Source: Veillonellaceae bacterium SB90
Lineage (GTDB): Bacteria; Bacillota; Negativicutes; Selenomonadales; Selenomonadaceae
Length of the DNA: 64,000 nt
Assembly (NCBI GenBank): GCA_902364065.1
Contig: CABJCJ010000013.1
Coordinates: 1-64,000 of the forward strand
Direction of reading: 5' to 3'
Made by a program: the position numbers and the translations under genes. Under the pieces are notes generated by a model. That model did no database searches and was not told the origin of the DNA. It worked only from the letters and a program-made list of their open reading frames with translations. Shown piece after piece: positions 55,131 to 64,000 of this stretch (positions are counted from its first letter, which is position 1; each line of letters opens with the position of its first letter).

Positions 55131-57227
55131 ATGAAGCTGTTTTACTCGTTAAAACGAAAGGTTTTGGCCGTGTGCCTTGCCGGCATGCTTCTGATGGCCC
55201 TTTGCATGGGTGGTATCAGTATCTGGACAATTTCACATCTGACGCATGACTATGAGCTGCAGAACATGAATCATATTGTCGACGGGAAGACGGCTGATAT
55301 GAATGATGAACTGCTGCGTTCCGAAAATATCGTGGATTATGCGACGCATTCGGTCGAACGGGAAATCACGGATACCCGGCTGCTCCGGGATCCGGCGTTT
55401 CAGCGGGACGTAGCCAGACTCGTGGACAATGACTTCCAGGGCGCTGTGCCGGGCCTCAGCCTGATCTGTTCGTATTATCTGTATTATCCGTCGGAGAATG
55501 TTTCCGCTCTCTGGAAGGCGGATATGGACAAGAATGGCACATTTACCGATGTACGGGCAAAAGCTCGTGCAGAGGGGCTTTATTCCTCGCCACGCCATGT
55601 CAAGGCATTTTCCTACATGACCGAGCAGGGACAGGCCGCCTGGCTCGCGCCGTATTATTCAGAGGCCTTGCAGCGTTATATCATCTCCTACGTATGCCCT
55701 GTCTATAAGCAGGGGGTCATGGTAGCTATCTTGGGCATCGACCTCGATTTTGAGTCGTTTATGCGCGACATTTATGGGGACGAACCGCCGGAAGGCGATC
55801 ACGGCATGATGATTCTCAGCGATGCCAGCGGTAAGATGACGTATTCACCGGAAGATCCTCAGGGCGTGCGGCTCGAGGATCTCGATATCCATCTGGAAAG
55901 CTCCGCGGATGAAGTGAAAGTTGCCGGCATGACCGATGCCAAGATGATTTCGTATCAATGGAAAGGCAAGGACAGCATCGCGGCGGTGACGTCGCTGCGC
56001 AACAACATGAATCTCATGGATCTGCGCAATGTCCGTCAGATTTATTCCCGGACGCATAAAGCCCTGATGCAGATGGGCATCGGCCTGATTCTCGTCTGCC
56101 TCATCGTCTCGCTGCTGCCAGTCTTCATGATCAACCGCCTGTCCATCCGCCTGCAGAAGGTCATCGGCGCGGCAAAATCGGTGGAGGCTGGTCGTTTCGA
56201 TATCGATCTGCATGATACGCATCAAGATGATATCGGCGAGCTCAGCCGCAATTTCCAGTCGATGGTGCAGAAGGTGGCTGCGTCGCAGCAAAATCTGCAA
56301 TACGTTTCGCGCCATGATCCCCTGACGGGCATTCTCAATCGCATGGGACTCGACCATGCCATCCAGACCTGGCTGCTGCGCCATCCCAATGAGCCGGGTG
56401 CGCTCATCAGCATCGACATCGATGCGTTCAAGTTCATCAATGATCTTCATGGCCATCTGGCCGGCGATGAAGCCCTGCGTACACTGGCACGCAAACTGCG
56501 TGCCGCCTTCGGCGAGAATCACATCATCGGGCGCAACGGCGGCGATGAGTTTGCCATCTTTATGAAGAATGCTACGCCTGAAGAAGTCCTGGACAAGATC
56601 AAGTCTTTTTCTGCACAGCCGAAGTATTTCTGTTTCGGCGGCGAGACGCATGATTTTTCCGTGTCCATCGGCTATGCCCTGTATACGGGCGCCGATATGA
56701 CGCTCTCGAAGCTCTTCCATCAGGCTGATGCGGCGCTTTACGCTGTCAAGCTGCGCGGGCGCAACCACTACCGCTGCTATGAGGAGACGATGGAGAAGCT
56801 CAACCGCACGTCGCTCGGCTTCAACCTTGAGACAATCGCGAGCAATCTGCCGACGGCCTTGCTCGTCTGCGAGGCTGCACCGCGCGGCAGGATCCTTTTC
56901 GTCAACAAGACAATGCTCGAGCTATTTGAGTGCCAGAATGTCAATGAGTTCATGAATTTCACGCAGGGCATCCAGGAAAATATCATTTGTGGATGTGACC
57001 GGGAACGTGTCAAGGAAATGGTTCATCAGCAACTCGCTAATGCGGAGTCCGGCAAGGAGAGAAGCGTGATTTACTGCATCCATACGCTTAAGGGCAACAC
57101 GAAGCGGGTGTATTCCATCTGGCGTCTGGCCGATAATGCCAATTACGGCAAGGTATTCTACGCTTCGCTAGTCGAGCATCGCCTGATTGAAAAGGATGTA
57201 GTACATGATATAGGTGAAAACTCTTGA
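55131..57227 (+). CDS. Membrane diguanylate cyclase (dCache-HAMP-GGDEF-PAS-like)
   Basis: Makes cyclic di-GMP in response to an external signal. The 698-residue protein has TM1 (about 13-35), a periplasmic dCache-type sensor (36-300), TM2 (about 315-334), HAMP (to about 385), GGDEF with GGDEF at 470-474 (in RNGGDEFAIF) and a C-terminal PAS-like module of 110 residues (PTALLVCEAAPRGRILFVNK). I do not see the RxxD inhibitory site ahead of GGDEF, so product inhibition may be absent. The ATG at 55131 follows GGAAAGGA. It stands alone with its own terminator. Confidence 0.92.
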   Translation: MKLFYSLKRKVLAVCLAGMLLMALCMGGISIWTISHLTHDYELQNMNHIVDGKTADMNDELLRSENIVDYATHSVEREITDTRLLRDPAFQRDVARLVDNDFQGAVPGLSLICSYYLYYPSENVSALWKADMDKNGTFTDVRAKARAEGLYSSPRHVKAFSYMTEQGQAAWLAPYYSEALQRYIISYVCPVYKQGVMVAILGIDLDFESFMRDIYGDEPPEGDHGMMILSDASGKMTYSPEDPQGVRLEDLDIHLESSADEVKVAGMTDAKMISYQWKGKDSIAAVTSLRNNMNLMDLRNVRQIYSRTHKALMQMGIGLILVCLIVSLLPVFMINRLSIRLQKVIGAAKSVEAGRFDIDLHDTHQDDIGELSRNFQSMVQKVAASQQNLQYVSRHDPLTGILNRMGLDHAIQTWLLRHPNEPGALISIDIDAFKFINDLHGHLAGDEALRTLARKLRAAFGENHIIGRNGGDEFAIFMKNATPEEVLDKIKSFSAQPKYFCFGGETHDFSVSIGYALYTGADMTLSKLFHQADAALYAVKLRGRNHYRCYEETMEKLNRTSLGFNLETIASNLPTALLVCEAAPRGRILFVNKTMLELFECQNVNEFMNFTQGIQENIICGCDRERVKEMVHQQLANAESGKERSVIYCIHTLKGNTKRVYSIWRLADNANYGKVFYASLVEHRLIEKDVVHDIGENS

Positions 57228-57270
57228 GGCGCCATGGTGATTTACTGTTTTATACGGGAAGTCTGATAGC

Positions 57271-57315
57271 AAGAACACGCACGCATTTCTTGGAAATTGC
57301 TGCGTGTTCTTTTTT
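57271..57315 (+). terminator. Terminator after the diguanylate cyclase gene
   Basis: AAGAACACGCA pairs with TGCGTGTTCTTTTTT across a 19-base loop. Confidence 0.85.
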
Positions 57316-57320
57316 GGAAA

Positions 57321-57388
57321 AAGATGTAATAAAATTATTGACAACAATACTCGTGGATGGTATTATACGAAATGTAAGATGTAATAAA
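57321..57388 (+). promoter_or_regulatory. Promoter flanked by 13-bp direct repeats, oxidoreductase-sirtuin operon
   Basis: TTGACA (57338-57343), 17 bases, TATTAT (57361-57366, preceded by TGG) is a strong promoter. AAGATGTAATAAA occurs exactly at 57321-57333 and 57376-57388, one copy upstream of -35 and one just downstream of the start point, 55 bp apart, the arrangement of a looping or bidentate repressor. Confidence 0.65.
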
Positions 57389-57455
57389 GAAAGTTACATA
57401 ATTAATTGCGAAAGAAACGGGGCAGAGCCCTGAGCGTGAAAAGGAGAATGTTATC

Positions 57456-58088
57456 ATGAAAATCGCAGTTGTAGCAGCAAATGGACGTGTCGCTAAGAAA
57501 GTTATCGCCGAGGCTCTGAATCGCGGCCATGAGGTTGTCGCCTTTGGCCGCCATGCGGAAAATGACACGCAGGCAAAGGATTACCGCAAGAAAGACATCC
57601 TCGACCTCACGAAGGAAGACCTCGCTGGTTTCGATGCCGTTGTCGATGGATTCGGCGCTTGGAAGGAAGAGACACTGCCTCTTTATTCCACGACGACGCA
57701 GCACCTCGCCGACATCCTCTCGGGTACGGATACGCGCCTGCTGATCGTCGGTGGTGCCGGTTCACTCTACCTCAATCCAGAGCATACGATGCAGCTGTTC
57801 GATGCGCCGGATTTCCCGGCAGAGTATCTGCCGCTGTCCAAGGCAATGGCCAAATCCCTCGACGAGCTGCGCGAGCGCAAGGACGTCAAGTGGACGCACA
57901 TCAGCCCGGCCGCTGATTTCCAGGCCGACGGCGAGCGCACGGGCAAGTACATTCTCGCCGGTGAAGAGTTCACGCTCAACAGCAGGAATGAATCTGTCAT
58001 CTCGTATGCCGACTACGCCATTGCGATGGTCGATGAGATTGAGAAGGGCCATCACATCCAGCAGCGCATCTCGGTCGTCCGCGCATAA
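57456..58088 (+). CDS. NAD(P)-binding oxidoreductase (YwnB/SDR-like)
   Basis: A 210-residue atypical short-chain dehydrogenase: KIAVVAANGRVAKKVIAEAL (nucleotide-binding), AFGRHAENDTQAKDYRKKDI, LLIVGGAGSLYLNPE, and the C-terminal VISYADYAIAMVDEIEKG. Resembles the YwnB/NAD(P)H-binding family with unknown substrate. The Rossmann motif reads AANGRVAKK rather than GxxGxxG. It is 41 bases upstream of the sirtuin gene on the same strand and likely co-transcribed with it. Confidence 0.85.
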   Translation: MKIAVVAANGRVAKKVIAEALNRGHEVVAFGRHAENDTQAKDYRKKDILDLTKEDLAGFDAVVDGFGAWKEETLPLYSTTTQHLADILSGTDTRLLIVGGAGSLYLNPEHTMQLFDAPDFPAEYLPLSKAMAKSLDELRERKDVKWTHISPAADFQADGERTGKYILAGEEFTLNSRNESVISYADYAIAMVDEIEKGHHIQQRISVVRA

Positions 58089-58129
58089 GTTTCTTTTCTG
58101 CATGTAAAACAGGTACGGAGAATTACGAT

Positions 58130-59086
58130 ATGTTTGGTTTTCAAGACAAGGCCATCTATCCAGCAGCTGCCCTCTATGAAGAGGAGCTGGCGGTGCTGCG
58201 GGAGAAGCTGGCACAGGCGGATGCAGTGCTCGTGGGGGCCGGGGCGGGCCTCTCGACGGCGGCGGGTCTTACGTATGGCGGCACGCGCTTCCAGAAGTAC
58301 TTTGCTGACTTTGCTGAGAAGTACGGCATCCGCGATATGTACACAGGCGGGTTCTATCCGTTCCCGAGTCCTGAGGTCTACTGGGCCTGGTGGAGCCGTC
58401 ATATCTATTTCAACCGTTATATCGACGCACCATCCGATATCTATCCGCTGCTGTTGCAGCTCATGCGTGACAAGGACTACTTTGTGCTGACGACGAATGT
58501 CGACCACCAGTTTCAGAGGAATGGCTTTGATAAACGACGGCTTTTCTACACGCAGGGCGACTACGGCCTGCTGCAGAGCGTGCGGCCAGAAGTAGCGAAG
58601 ACGTATGACAACCGCGAGATGGTCGAATCCATGCTCGAGGCGCAGGGCTTTGTCCGCGGGGCAGACGGCAGCTTTGATGTGCCGTCTGCGGGCAAACTCA
58701 AGATGACTGTGCCGTCAGGACTCGTGCCGAAATGTCCCGATGATGGACGTGATATGATGGTCAGCCTGCGCTGCGATGATCGTTTCGTCGAGGATGAGGG
58801 CTGGCATGAGGCGCAGCGGCGTTATAAGGAGTTCCTGCGGAATCATGAAAAAAGCCGCATCTTGTATCTTGAGCTTGGCGTCGGCATGAACACCCCCGTC
58901 ATCATTAAGTACCCGTTCTGGTACTACACGAAGCAGAATCCGCAAGCGTTCTATGTCAGCATCAACAAAGGCGGCGCAGCCTGCCTGGAGGCCATTCGCC
59001 GCAGGAGTCTCTGCATGGAGGAAGATATCGGCAGGGTACTGCATGATTTGCATCAGGATAAGGAAGCGGGAGGTGTTGGCGTATGA
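58130..59086 (+). CDS. Class M sirtuin (SirTM-like protein ADP-ribosyltransferase)
   Basis: A 318-residue Sir2-fold protein: VLVGAGAGLSTAAGLTYGG (NAD-binding GAGxS), YFVLTTNVDHQFQRNGF, a CXXC-poor zinc module (one CPDDGRDMMVSLRC pair), and LYLELGVGMNTPVIIKYPFW. Class M sirtuins, described in Staphylococcus and Streptococcus, act as protein ADP-ribosyltransferases rather than deacylases and are coupled to a macrodomain hydrolase. The stop overlaps the next gene's ATG (ATGA). Upstream GGAG is the ribosome-binding site. Activity is inferred from family and pairing. Confidence 0.85.
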   Translation: MFGFQDKAIYPAAALYEEELAVLREKLAQADAVLVGAGAGLSTAAGLTYGGTRFQKYFADFAEKYGIRDMYTGGFYPFPSPEVYWAWWSRHIYFNRYIDAPSDIYPLLLQLMRDKDYFVLTTNVDHQFQRNGFDKRRLFYTQGDYGLLQSVRPEVAKTYDNREMVESMLEAQGFVRGADGSFDVPSAGKLKMTVPSGLVPKCPDDGRDMMVSLRCDDRFVEDEGWHEAQRRYKEFLRNHEKSRILYLELGVGMNTPVIIKYPFWYYTKQNPQAFYVSINKGGAACLEAIRRRSLCMEEDIGRVLHDLHQDKEAGGVGV

Positions 59087-59877
59087 TACAGGAGGAACGT
59101 CGCATCTGGCTCATCCGCTACCTGCAGCGTGAGATGCCGGAGTACGCTCATTACCGCATCCCAGACGATGAAGCCGGGCAATGGCATCTGTTGCGTGCAT
59201 TGTTCAATGTCCGTCCTCCCGCGCCGGTTCCTCGGGAATTCAAGGAAATCGAGGGCGCACTGCTTGAGCGGATGACAAAAGAAAAGGGCATTGTCGACGC
59301 CATGGAGTTGCCGCTATCCGCTATTGATCCACGGCTGGCTCTCTGGCGCGGCGATATCACGCGGCTGCGTATCGATGCGATTGTCAATGCGGCCAACAGC
59401 CAGATGCTCGGTTGCTTTCAGCCCAATCACAACTGTATCGACAACATCGAGCAGACGATGGCTGGTGTGGAGATGCGCTACGACTGCTACAAGCTCATGC
59501 AGGCACAGGGCCACGAGGAGTCGACGGGCAAAGCTAAGATTACTTCCGGCCATCACCTGCCTGCACGCTTCGTCCTGCATACGGTAGGACCCATCGTGCA
59601 GGGCAGATTGACGAACGAGCATCGCCGGCTGCTGGTCTCGTGTTACGAGTCGTGCCTTGCTCTTGCTCCAAAGCACGGCCTCAAGAGTGTTGCCTTCTGC
59701 TGTATATCAACAGGGGTATTTCACTTCCCTAAGGAAGAGGCTGCAAAAATTGCCGTTCATACTGTGCAGAAGTGGCTGGATGAGCGGCTGCATACTTCCA
59801 TCAAACGCGTCGTTTTCGATGTCTTTGAGCAGAGGGATTATCTTTTATACGCATCGCTCCTGGGTGAACAGGCATAA
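59083..59877 (+). CDS. Zinc-containing macrodomain protein (ADP-ribosylhydrolase)
   Basis: A 264-residue protein with an N-terminal helical extension of ~80 residues and a macrodomain (DAIVNAANSQMLGCFQPNHNC, HTVGPIVQG, CISTGVFHFPKEEAAKIAV). The GCFQPNHNC cysteines and histidine are the signature of zinc-dependent macrodomains that reverse ADP-ribosylation by SirTM. Overlap with the sirtuin ORF (4 bases) suggests a writer/eraser pair. The usual partner genes (GcvH-L and LplA2) are not next to it. Confidence 0.87.
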   Translation: MIQEERRIWLIRYLQREMPEYAHYRIPDDEAGQWHLLRALFNVRPPAPVPREFKEIEGALLERMTKEKGIVDAMELPLSAIDPRLALWRGDITRLRIDAIVNAANSQMLGCFQPNHNCIDNIEQTMAGVEMRYDCYKLMQAQGHEESTGKAKITSGHHLPARFVLHTVGPIVQGRLTNEHRRLLVSCYESCLALAPKHGLKSVAFCCISTGVFHFPKEEAAKIAVHTVQKWLDERLHTSIKRVVFDVFEQRDYLLYASLLGEQA

Positions 59878-59921
59878 AAATGAGCAGGAACTCCGTCATG
59901 TGCGGGGCTCCTGCTCATTTT
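59877..59921. terminator. Bidirectional terminator after the macrodomain gene
   Basis: AAAATGAGCAGGA pairs with TCCTGCTCATTTT, between convergent genes (macrodomain gene and azlD). Confidence 0.88.
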
Positions 59922-59957
59922 GTCATTGGTTATGGAATTGTCAGGACGTCGTGCCGG

Positions 59958-60266
59958 TCAGAGCAGGATGAACTCGCTGATGAAGACGACGAGGCAGCAG
60001 GCTGCTGCGACCTTGAAGAGACTCGCACCGTACCAGGCGAGGGCGATGCCGCAAACCAGGGCCAGCGTGCCGCTTACGGGCGTCTGCGTGGCTTCGGTAA
60101 TGGCCGGGAACGTCATGACGGCCAGTGTTACGTAAGGTACGTAAAACAGGAAGGAACGCCAGAAACGGCTGCGGATCTGGCCGCGGATCAGGGTCAGCGG
60201 CAGGATGCGGATGGCCAGCGTCACGGCTGACATCAGGATGAGGTAGATGTAGATATCATGCTGCAT
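59958..60266 (-). CDS. azlD: Branched-chain amino acid export subunit AzlD
   Basis: A 102-residue membrane protein with three or four hydrophobic segments (YLILMSAVTLAIRILPLTLI, FLFYVPYVTLAVMTFPAI), the small subunit of the AzlCD exporter of branched-chain amino acids. The start at 60266 follows AGGAGGAGA and overlaps the end of azlC by 11 bases, so translation is coupled. Confidence 0.9.
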   Translation of the reverse strand: MQHDIYIYLILMSAVTLAIRILPLTLIRGQIRSRFWRSFLFYVPYVTLAVMTFPAITEATQTPVSGTLALVCGIALAWYGASLFKVAAACCLVVFISEFILL

Positions 60267-61020
60267 GGCCGTCTCCTCCTTCTTCCTCGTCTTCGATGGA
60301 GTCCGTCTGATCATCAATTGGGAAGAAAATGGCGCCGAGCGCGGCGATGACGACAGTCAGGATGATCGTGCGCGTGCCGGATGAACAACTGGAGAGCACG
60401 GGAGCGAGTGAGGCGGCAAGGCTCAGCGCGAAGCTCAGGAGCACGAGTCCTGCGACGACGCGGTTCGTTCTTGCGGGCGGGATGATGACCCAGAGGAACA
60501 TGCCGTAGAGTGCGACGGAGAGGGCGCTGACCACGCTGCCGGGCAGGATGTTGCCGGCGACGACGCCGAGTGCCGTGCCGAGCGACCAGCCGGGCAGTGC
60601 AAGTGCCATGGCCCCGTAATTGTAATAGGGGTTGAGCGAGCCGTGGCGTGCGATTGTGATGCCGAAAATCTCGTCGGTGATGTCAAAGCCGACGAAGATG
60701 CGGTGCCAGATGGAGGTGCCGGGACGGAATTTCTGGCTGACAACGCAGCTCATGAGCATGTAGCGGGCATTGGCCACGAGCGTGATCAGGACGATCTCGA
60801 GGTACGGGGCGTCGGCCGCGATGACCGTGAAGCCCGCGTATTCACCGGCCGAGGCATTGTTGAAGAAGCTGGCCAGGAAGCCCTGCAGGGGGTCGAGCCC
60901 GGCGTTGCGGGCGGCGATGCCCAGCGTGAAGGAGACGACGAAGTACCCGAGGGCAATCGGCGTGCCGTCGTGAACTCCTTCGAGGAAGACCTGCCGGTTT
61001 GATTTCAGGAGCGTATGCAT
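60256..61020 (-). CDS. azlC: Branched-chain amino acid export subunit AzlC
   Basis: Large subunit of AzlCD, 254 residues, with seven to eight membrane segments. FLEGVHDGTPIALGYFVVSFTLG, FNNASAGEYAGFTVIAADAP and MLMSCVVSQKFRPG are AzlC family motifs. The C-terminus carries an acidic, disordered tail (DDQTDSIEDEEEGGDGHAA). Ordinary in length. No regulator gene adjoins it; an isolated leftward azlCD pair. Confidence 0.9.
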   Translation of the reverse strand: MHTLLKSNRQVFLEGVHDGTPIALGYFVVSFTLGIAARNAGLDPLQGFLASFFNNASAGEYAGFTVIAADAPYLEIVLITLVANARYMLMSCVVSQKFRPGTSIWHRIFVGFDITDEIFGITIARHGSLNPYYNYGAMALALPGWSLGTALGVVAGNILPGSVVSALSVALYGMFLWVIIPPARTNRVVAGLVLLSFALSLAASLAPVLSSCSSGTRTIILTVVIAALGAIFFPIDDQTDSIEDEEEGGDGHAA

Positions 61021-61089
61021 GTGCGTACCCGTAGGAAAAACCTTCTTTCTGAATGCGTATTACTTCTATTTTACTACGGGGCAGGAAAA

Positions 61090-61268
61090 AAGGCCATTGC
61101 CTTATGCGCGATTGACGCAAGACAATGGCCTTTCGGGCTGCAAGGGAAAAGGGGCTCCGGGGATATGCGGGCAACGCTGCGCGAAGTCGGCCTGCTAAAT
61201 CGATTCTTGACGCAGGGCGCCAACGCTTCGCTTATGTCCACATATCCCCTCCTCAAAAGTCCTTGCAG
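61090..61268. repeat. Structured intergenic element between azlC and the AGCS gene
   Basis: The 261-bp gap holds no gene. Two parts are seen. A hairpin AAAGGCCATTG...CAATGGCCTTT (61,090-61,133) suits a terminator for the leftward AGCS gene. Next to it a long imperfect palindrome has CTGCAAGG (61,138-61,145) against CCTTGCAG (61,261-61,268) and GGGGATATG (61,159-61,167) against CATATCCCC (61,241-61,249), with CAACGCTGCGCGAAG/CCAACGCTTCGC inside. Its nature is unknown. Confidence 0.65.
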
Positions 61269-61281
61269 CGTGTGTTTGTTA

Positions 61282-62649
61282 TCATCCGTGTTTTATGATG
61301 CGTTTGGCGCGCTGGCGGCGGTTGAGGTAGCGGTTCGTTTCCGCGACAATGACGCCGGAGAGTGCGATGAGTGCGATGAGGTTCGGGATGGCCATGAGGC
61401 CGTTGACGATATCGGCGAGCACCCAGATGGCTTCGAGCTTGAGGAAGGCACCGGATGCAATGAGAGCGATGAAGATCAGGCGGTAGGGCATGACACCCTT
61501 CGTGCCGAAGAGGTAGATGCAGGCACGTTCGCCGTAGTAGTTCCAGCCGAGGATCGTCGTGAAGGCGAAGAGCACGAGAGCGATCGTCAGGAGTTGGCTG
61601 CCGATGAAGCCGTAGGAGGTGGCAAATGCCGCGCTCGTCATGGCTGCGCCGGCGAGATCGCCCTGCCAGACGCCCGTGAGGACGAGCGAGAGGCCCGTCA
61701 TCGTGCAGATGATGATTGTATCGATGAAGGTACCTGTCATGGAAATCAGGCCCTGCTCGGCCGGCCATTTCGTCTTGGCCGCAGCGGCGGCGATCGGCGC
61801 GGAGCCGAGGCCGGATTCATTGGAGAAGACGCCGCGAGCGATACCGTTCTGCATGGCCATCATGACTGTGGAACCGGCAAAGCCGCCGGCTGCGGCCGTG
61901 CCAGTGAAGGCATCCGAGATGATGAGCCCGAGTGCTGCCGGGACCTGGTCGATGTTGATGACGATGAGACCGAGGCTGATGGCGATGTAGGAAAGCGCCA
62001 TGAACGGGATGACGCCCGAGGCGACTTTGGCGATGCTCTGCAAACCGCCGAGTGTGATGGCGGCGATGAAGACCGTCAGGATGACATCCGTGGCAATCTT
62101 CGGGAAGCCAAAGGAAATCTGCATGCTGTCGACGATGGCATTGACCTGTGGGAAGGTGCCGATGCCGAAGAAGGCAACGCCGATGCAGGCGAAGGCGAAG
62201 AAGGTCGCGAGCGGCTTCCATTTCTCGCCCATGCCGTTGCGGATGTAGAACATCGGGCCGCCGGCGATATCGCCCTTCTCATCGACGGAGCGGAATTTTA
62301 CGGCCAGCAGGCCCTCGGAGTATTTCGTGGCCATGCCGAAGAAGGCAGCGACCCACATCCAGAACAGAGCGCCGGGGCCGCCGACCTTGACGGCCGTAGC
62401 TACGCCGACGATGTTGCCCGTGCCGACTGTGGCGGCAAGTGCGACGCAGAGGGCCTTGAAGCTTGAGACATCGCCGCGGCCGTTGTTTTGTGCCTTGAAG
62501 ATCAGGCGCAGCGCATGCGGCAGGCGGAAGACCTGCAGCAGCTTCAGACGGATGGTCAGAAAGATGCCCGTGCCGACGAGCAGCGTGATGAGCGGGGGGC
62601 CCCACATAAAGGAGTCAATGGCATTGAGGATAGGGATGAATGATTCCAT
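61282..62649 (-). CDS. Sodium:alanine/glycine symporter (AGCS family)
   Basis: A 455-residue AGCS family transporter with about 11 membrane segments: FMWGPPLITLLVGTGIFLTI, GTGNIVGVATAVKVGGPGAL and ESGLGSAPIAAAAAKT are family signatures. It imports alanine or glycine with sodium. Start 62649 follows TTAGGAGGC. Single gene; terminator-like hairpin downstream. Confidence 0.93.
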   Translation of the reverse strand: MESFIPILNAIDSFMWGPPLITLLVGTGIFLTIRLKLLQVFRLPHALRLIFKAQNNGRGDVSSFKALCVALAATVGTGNIVGVATAVKVGGPGALFWMWVAAFFGMATKYSEGLLAVKFRSVDEKGDIAGGPMFYIRNGMGEKWKPLATFFAFACIGVAFFGIGTFPQVNAIVDSMQISFGFPKIATDVILTVFIAAITLGGLQSIAKVASGVIPFMALSYIAISLGLIVINIDQVPAALGLIISDAFTGTAAAGGFAGSTVMMAMQNGIARGVFSNESGLGSAPIAAAAAKTKWPAEQGLISMTGTFIDTIIICTMTGLSLVLTGVWQGDLAGAAMTSAAFATSYGFIGSQLLTIALVLFAFTTILGWNYYGERACIYLFGTKGVMPYRLIFIALIASGAFLKLEAIWVLADIVNGLMAIPNLIALIALSGVIVAETNRYLNRRQRAKRIIKHG

Positions 62650-62945
62650 GAAACAGCCTCCTAAGAAAGTTTGGTACAGTGTCTTTTATATGTGTACAAC
62701 TGTTTTCGATAGAGTATATGATAGCATAGAAAAGGACATTTGTCTCGACTTTCTTGGAAAAAATATATAATAAGTAAAAATATTATCCAACCGAAGAGAA
62801 ATGTGTAAAGAAATGCGCACAAATCGTACTACTTCCGTATCCTTTCTTGTGCTCTGTAACAAATGATACAGCCTGCAGGGGAAAATCACGTTACGATAGA
62901 GGCGAAGGTTGAAACAAGGATTCCAGCATTTGAGAAAAGTTTTTA

Positions 62946-62974
62946 TTGAAAATAACTCTTAACTATGATATGCT
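62946..62974 (+). promoter_or_regulatory. Promoter of eno
   Basis: TTGAAA (62946-62951), exactly 17 bases, TATGCT (62969-62974), 40 bases upstream of the enolase start. The remaining 300 bp of the 365-bp gap from 62,650 also holds the leftward AGCS promoter region; I see nothing else in it. Confidence 0.6.
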
Positions 62975-62984
62975 GAAGATGTAA

Positions 62985-64000
<1,016 letters not shown>

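Overview
The window is a chromosomal replication-origin region from a GC-rich, diderm member of the Firmicutes, most likely a Negativicutes/Selenomonadales species (Selenomonas- or Mitsuokella-like). The gene content is Firmicutes-type: rpmH-rnpA-yidD-yidC-khpB-mnmE-mnmG-rsmG on one side of the origin, dnaA-dnaN-S4 protein-recF-DUF721-remB-gyrB on the other. A CpaC-type secretin in the Tad pilus locus implies an outer membrane. The genus is an inference from gene content; no rRNA gene is in the window.

Layout. 1-6.5 kb: leftward operon for ribosomal protein L34, RNase P protein, membrane insertion (YidD, YidC), RNA-binding KhpB, the tRNA U34-modifying pair MnmE/MnmG and RsmG. 6.5-8.6 kb: bipartite oriC, with DnaA boxes on both sides of dnaA; a DnaA-trio and AT-rich unwinding region lie between dnaA and dnaN. 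8.6-14.5 kb: rightward replication genes to gyrB. 14.5-16.3 kb: a yybP-ykoY (Mn2+) riboswitch with terC, then htpX. 16.3-31.8 kb: a Tad/Flp pilus locus (prepilin peptidase, CpaB, CpaC, two CpaE-type ATPases, TadB, two Flp pilins, TadE, CpaF, TadC, TadG). It carries modular hairpin repeats, including a roughly 1.1-kb tandem array, two AT-rich mosaic stretches at the pilin/pseudopilin genes, and a DUF4143 ATPase gene whose ribosome-binding site sits in a perfect 24-bp inverted repeat. This locus separates gyrB from gyrA. 32.2-37.5 kb: threonine-synthase-like enzyme, Ppx/GppA phosphatase, gyrA, Uma2-type protein.

37.5-45.3 kb: YczE-like membrane protein; a divergent nitroreductase / SRPBCC-HxlR-DJ-1 group; malic enzyme; LCP cell-envelope protein; CYTH protein; a dense second DnaA-box cluster; an MgtC-like gene. 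45.3-49 kb: fructose operon fruR-fruK-fruA with a promoter/operator. 49-57.2 kb: YitT protein, an exported orphan, O-acetylhomoserine sulfhydrylase with a consensus promoter and palindrome, Hsp20 behind a structured leader, YhdT-PanF pantothenate uptake, and a diguanylate cyclase. 57.4-59.9 kb: oxidoreductase plus a class M sirtuin/zinc-macrodomain pair (reversible ADP-ribosylation). 59.9-64 kb: AzlCD branched-chain amino acid exporter, AGCS sodium:amino-acid symporter and the first 328 codons of enolase, cut by the window edge.

The most notable observations are the second DnaA-box cluster about 36 kb from oriC, the mosaic and repeat-laden Tad locus (with an overlapping 8-codon leader ORF before the second pilin), the hairpin-masked DUF4143 ATPase, and the structured hsp20 leader with two competing pairing partners. 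I saw no tRNA, rRNA, insertion sequence or CRISPR array.
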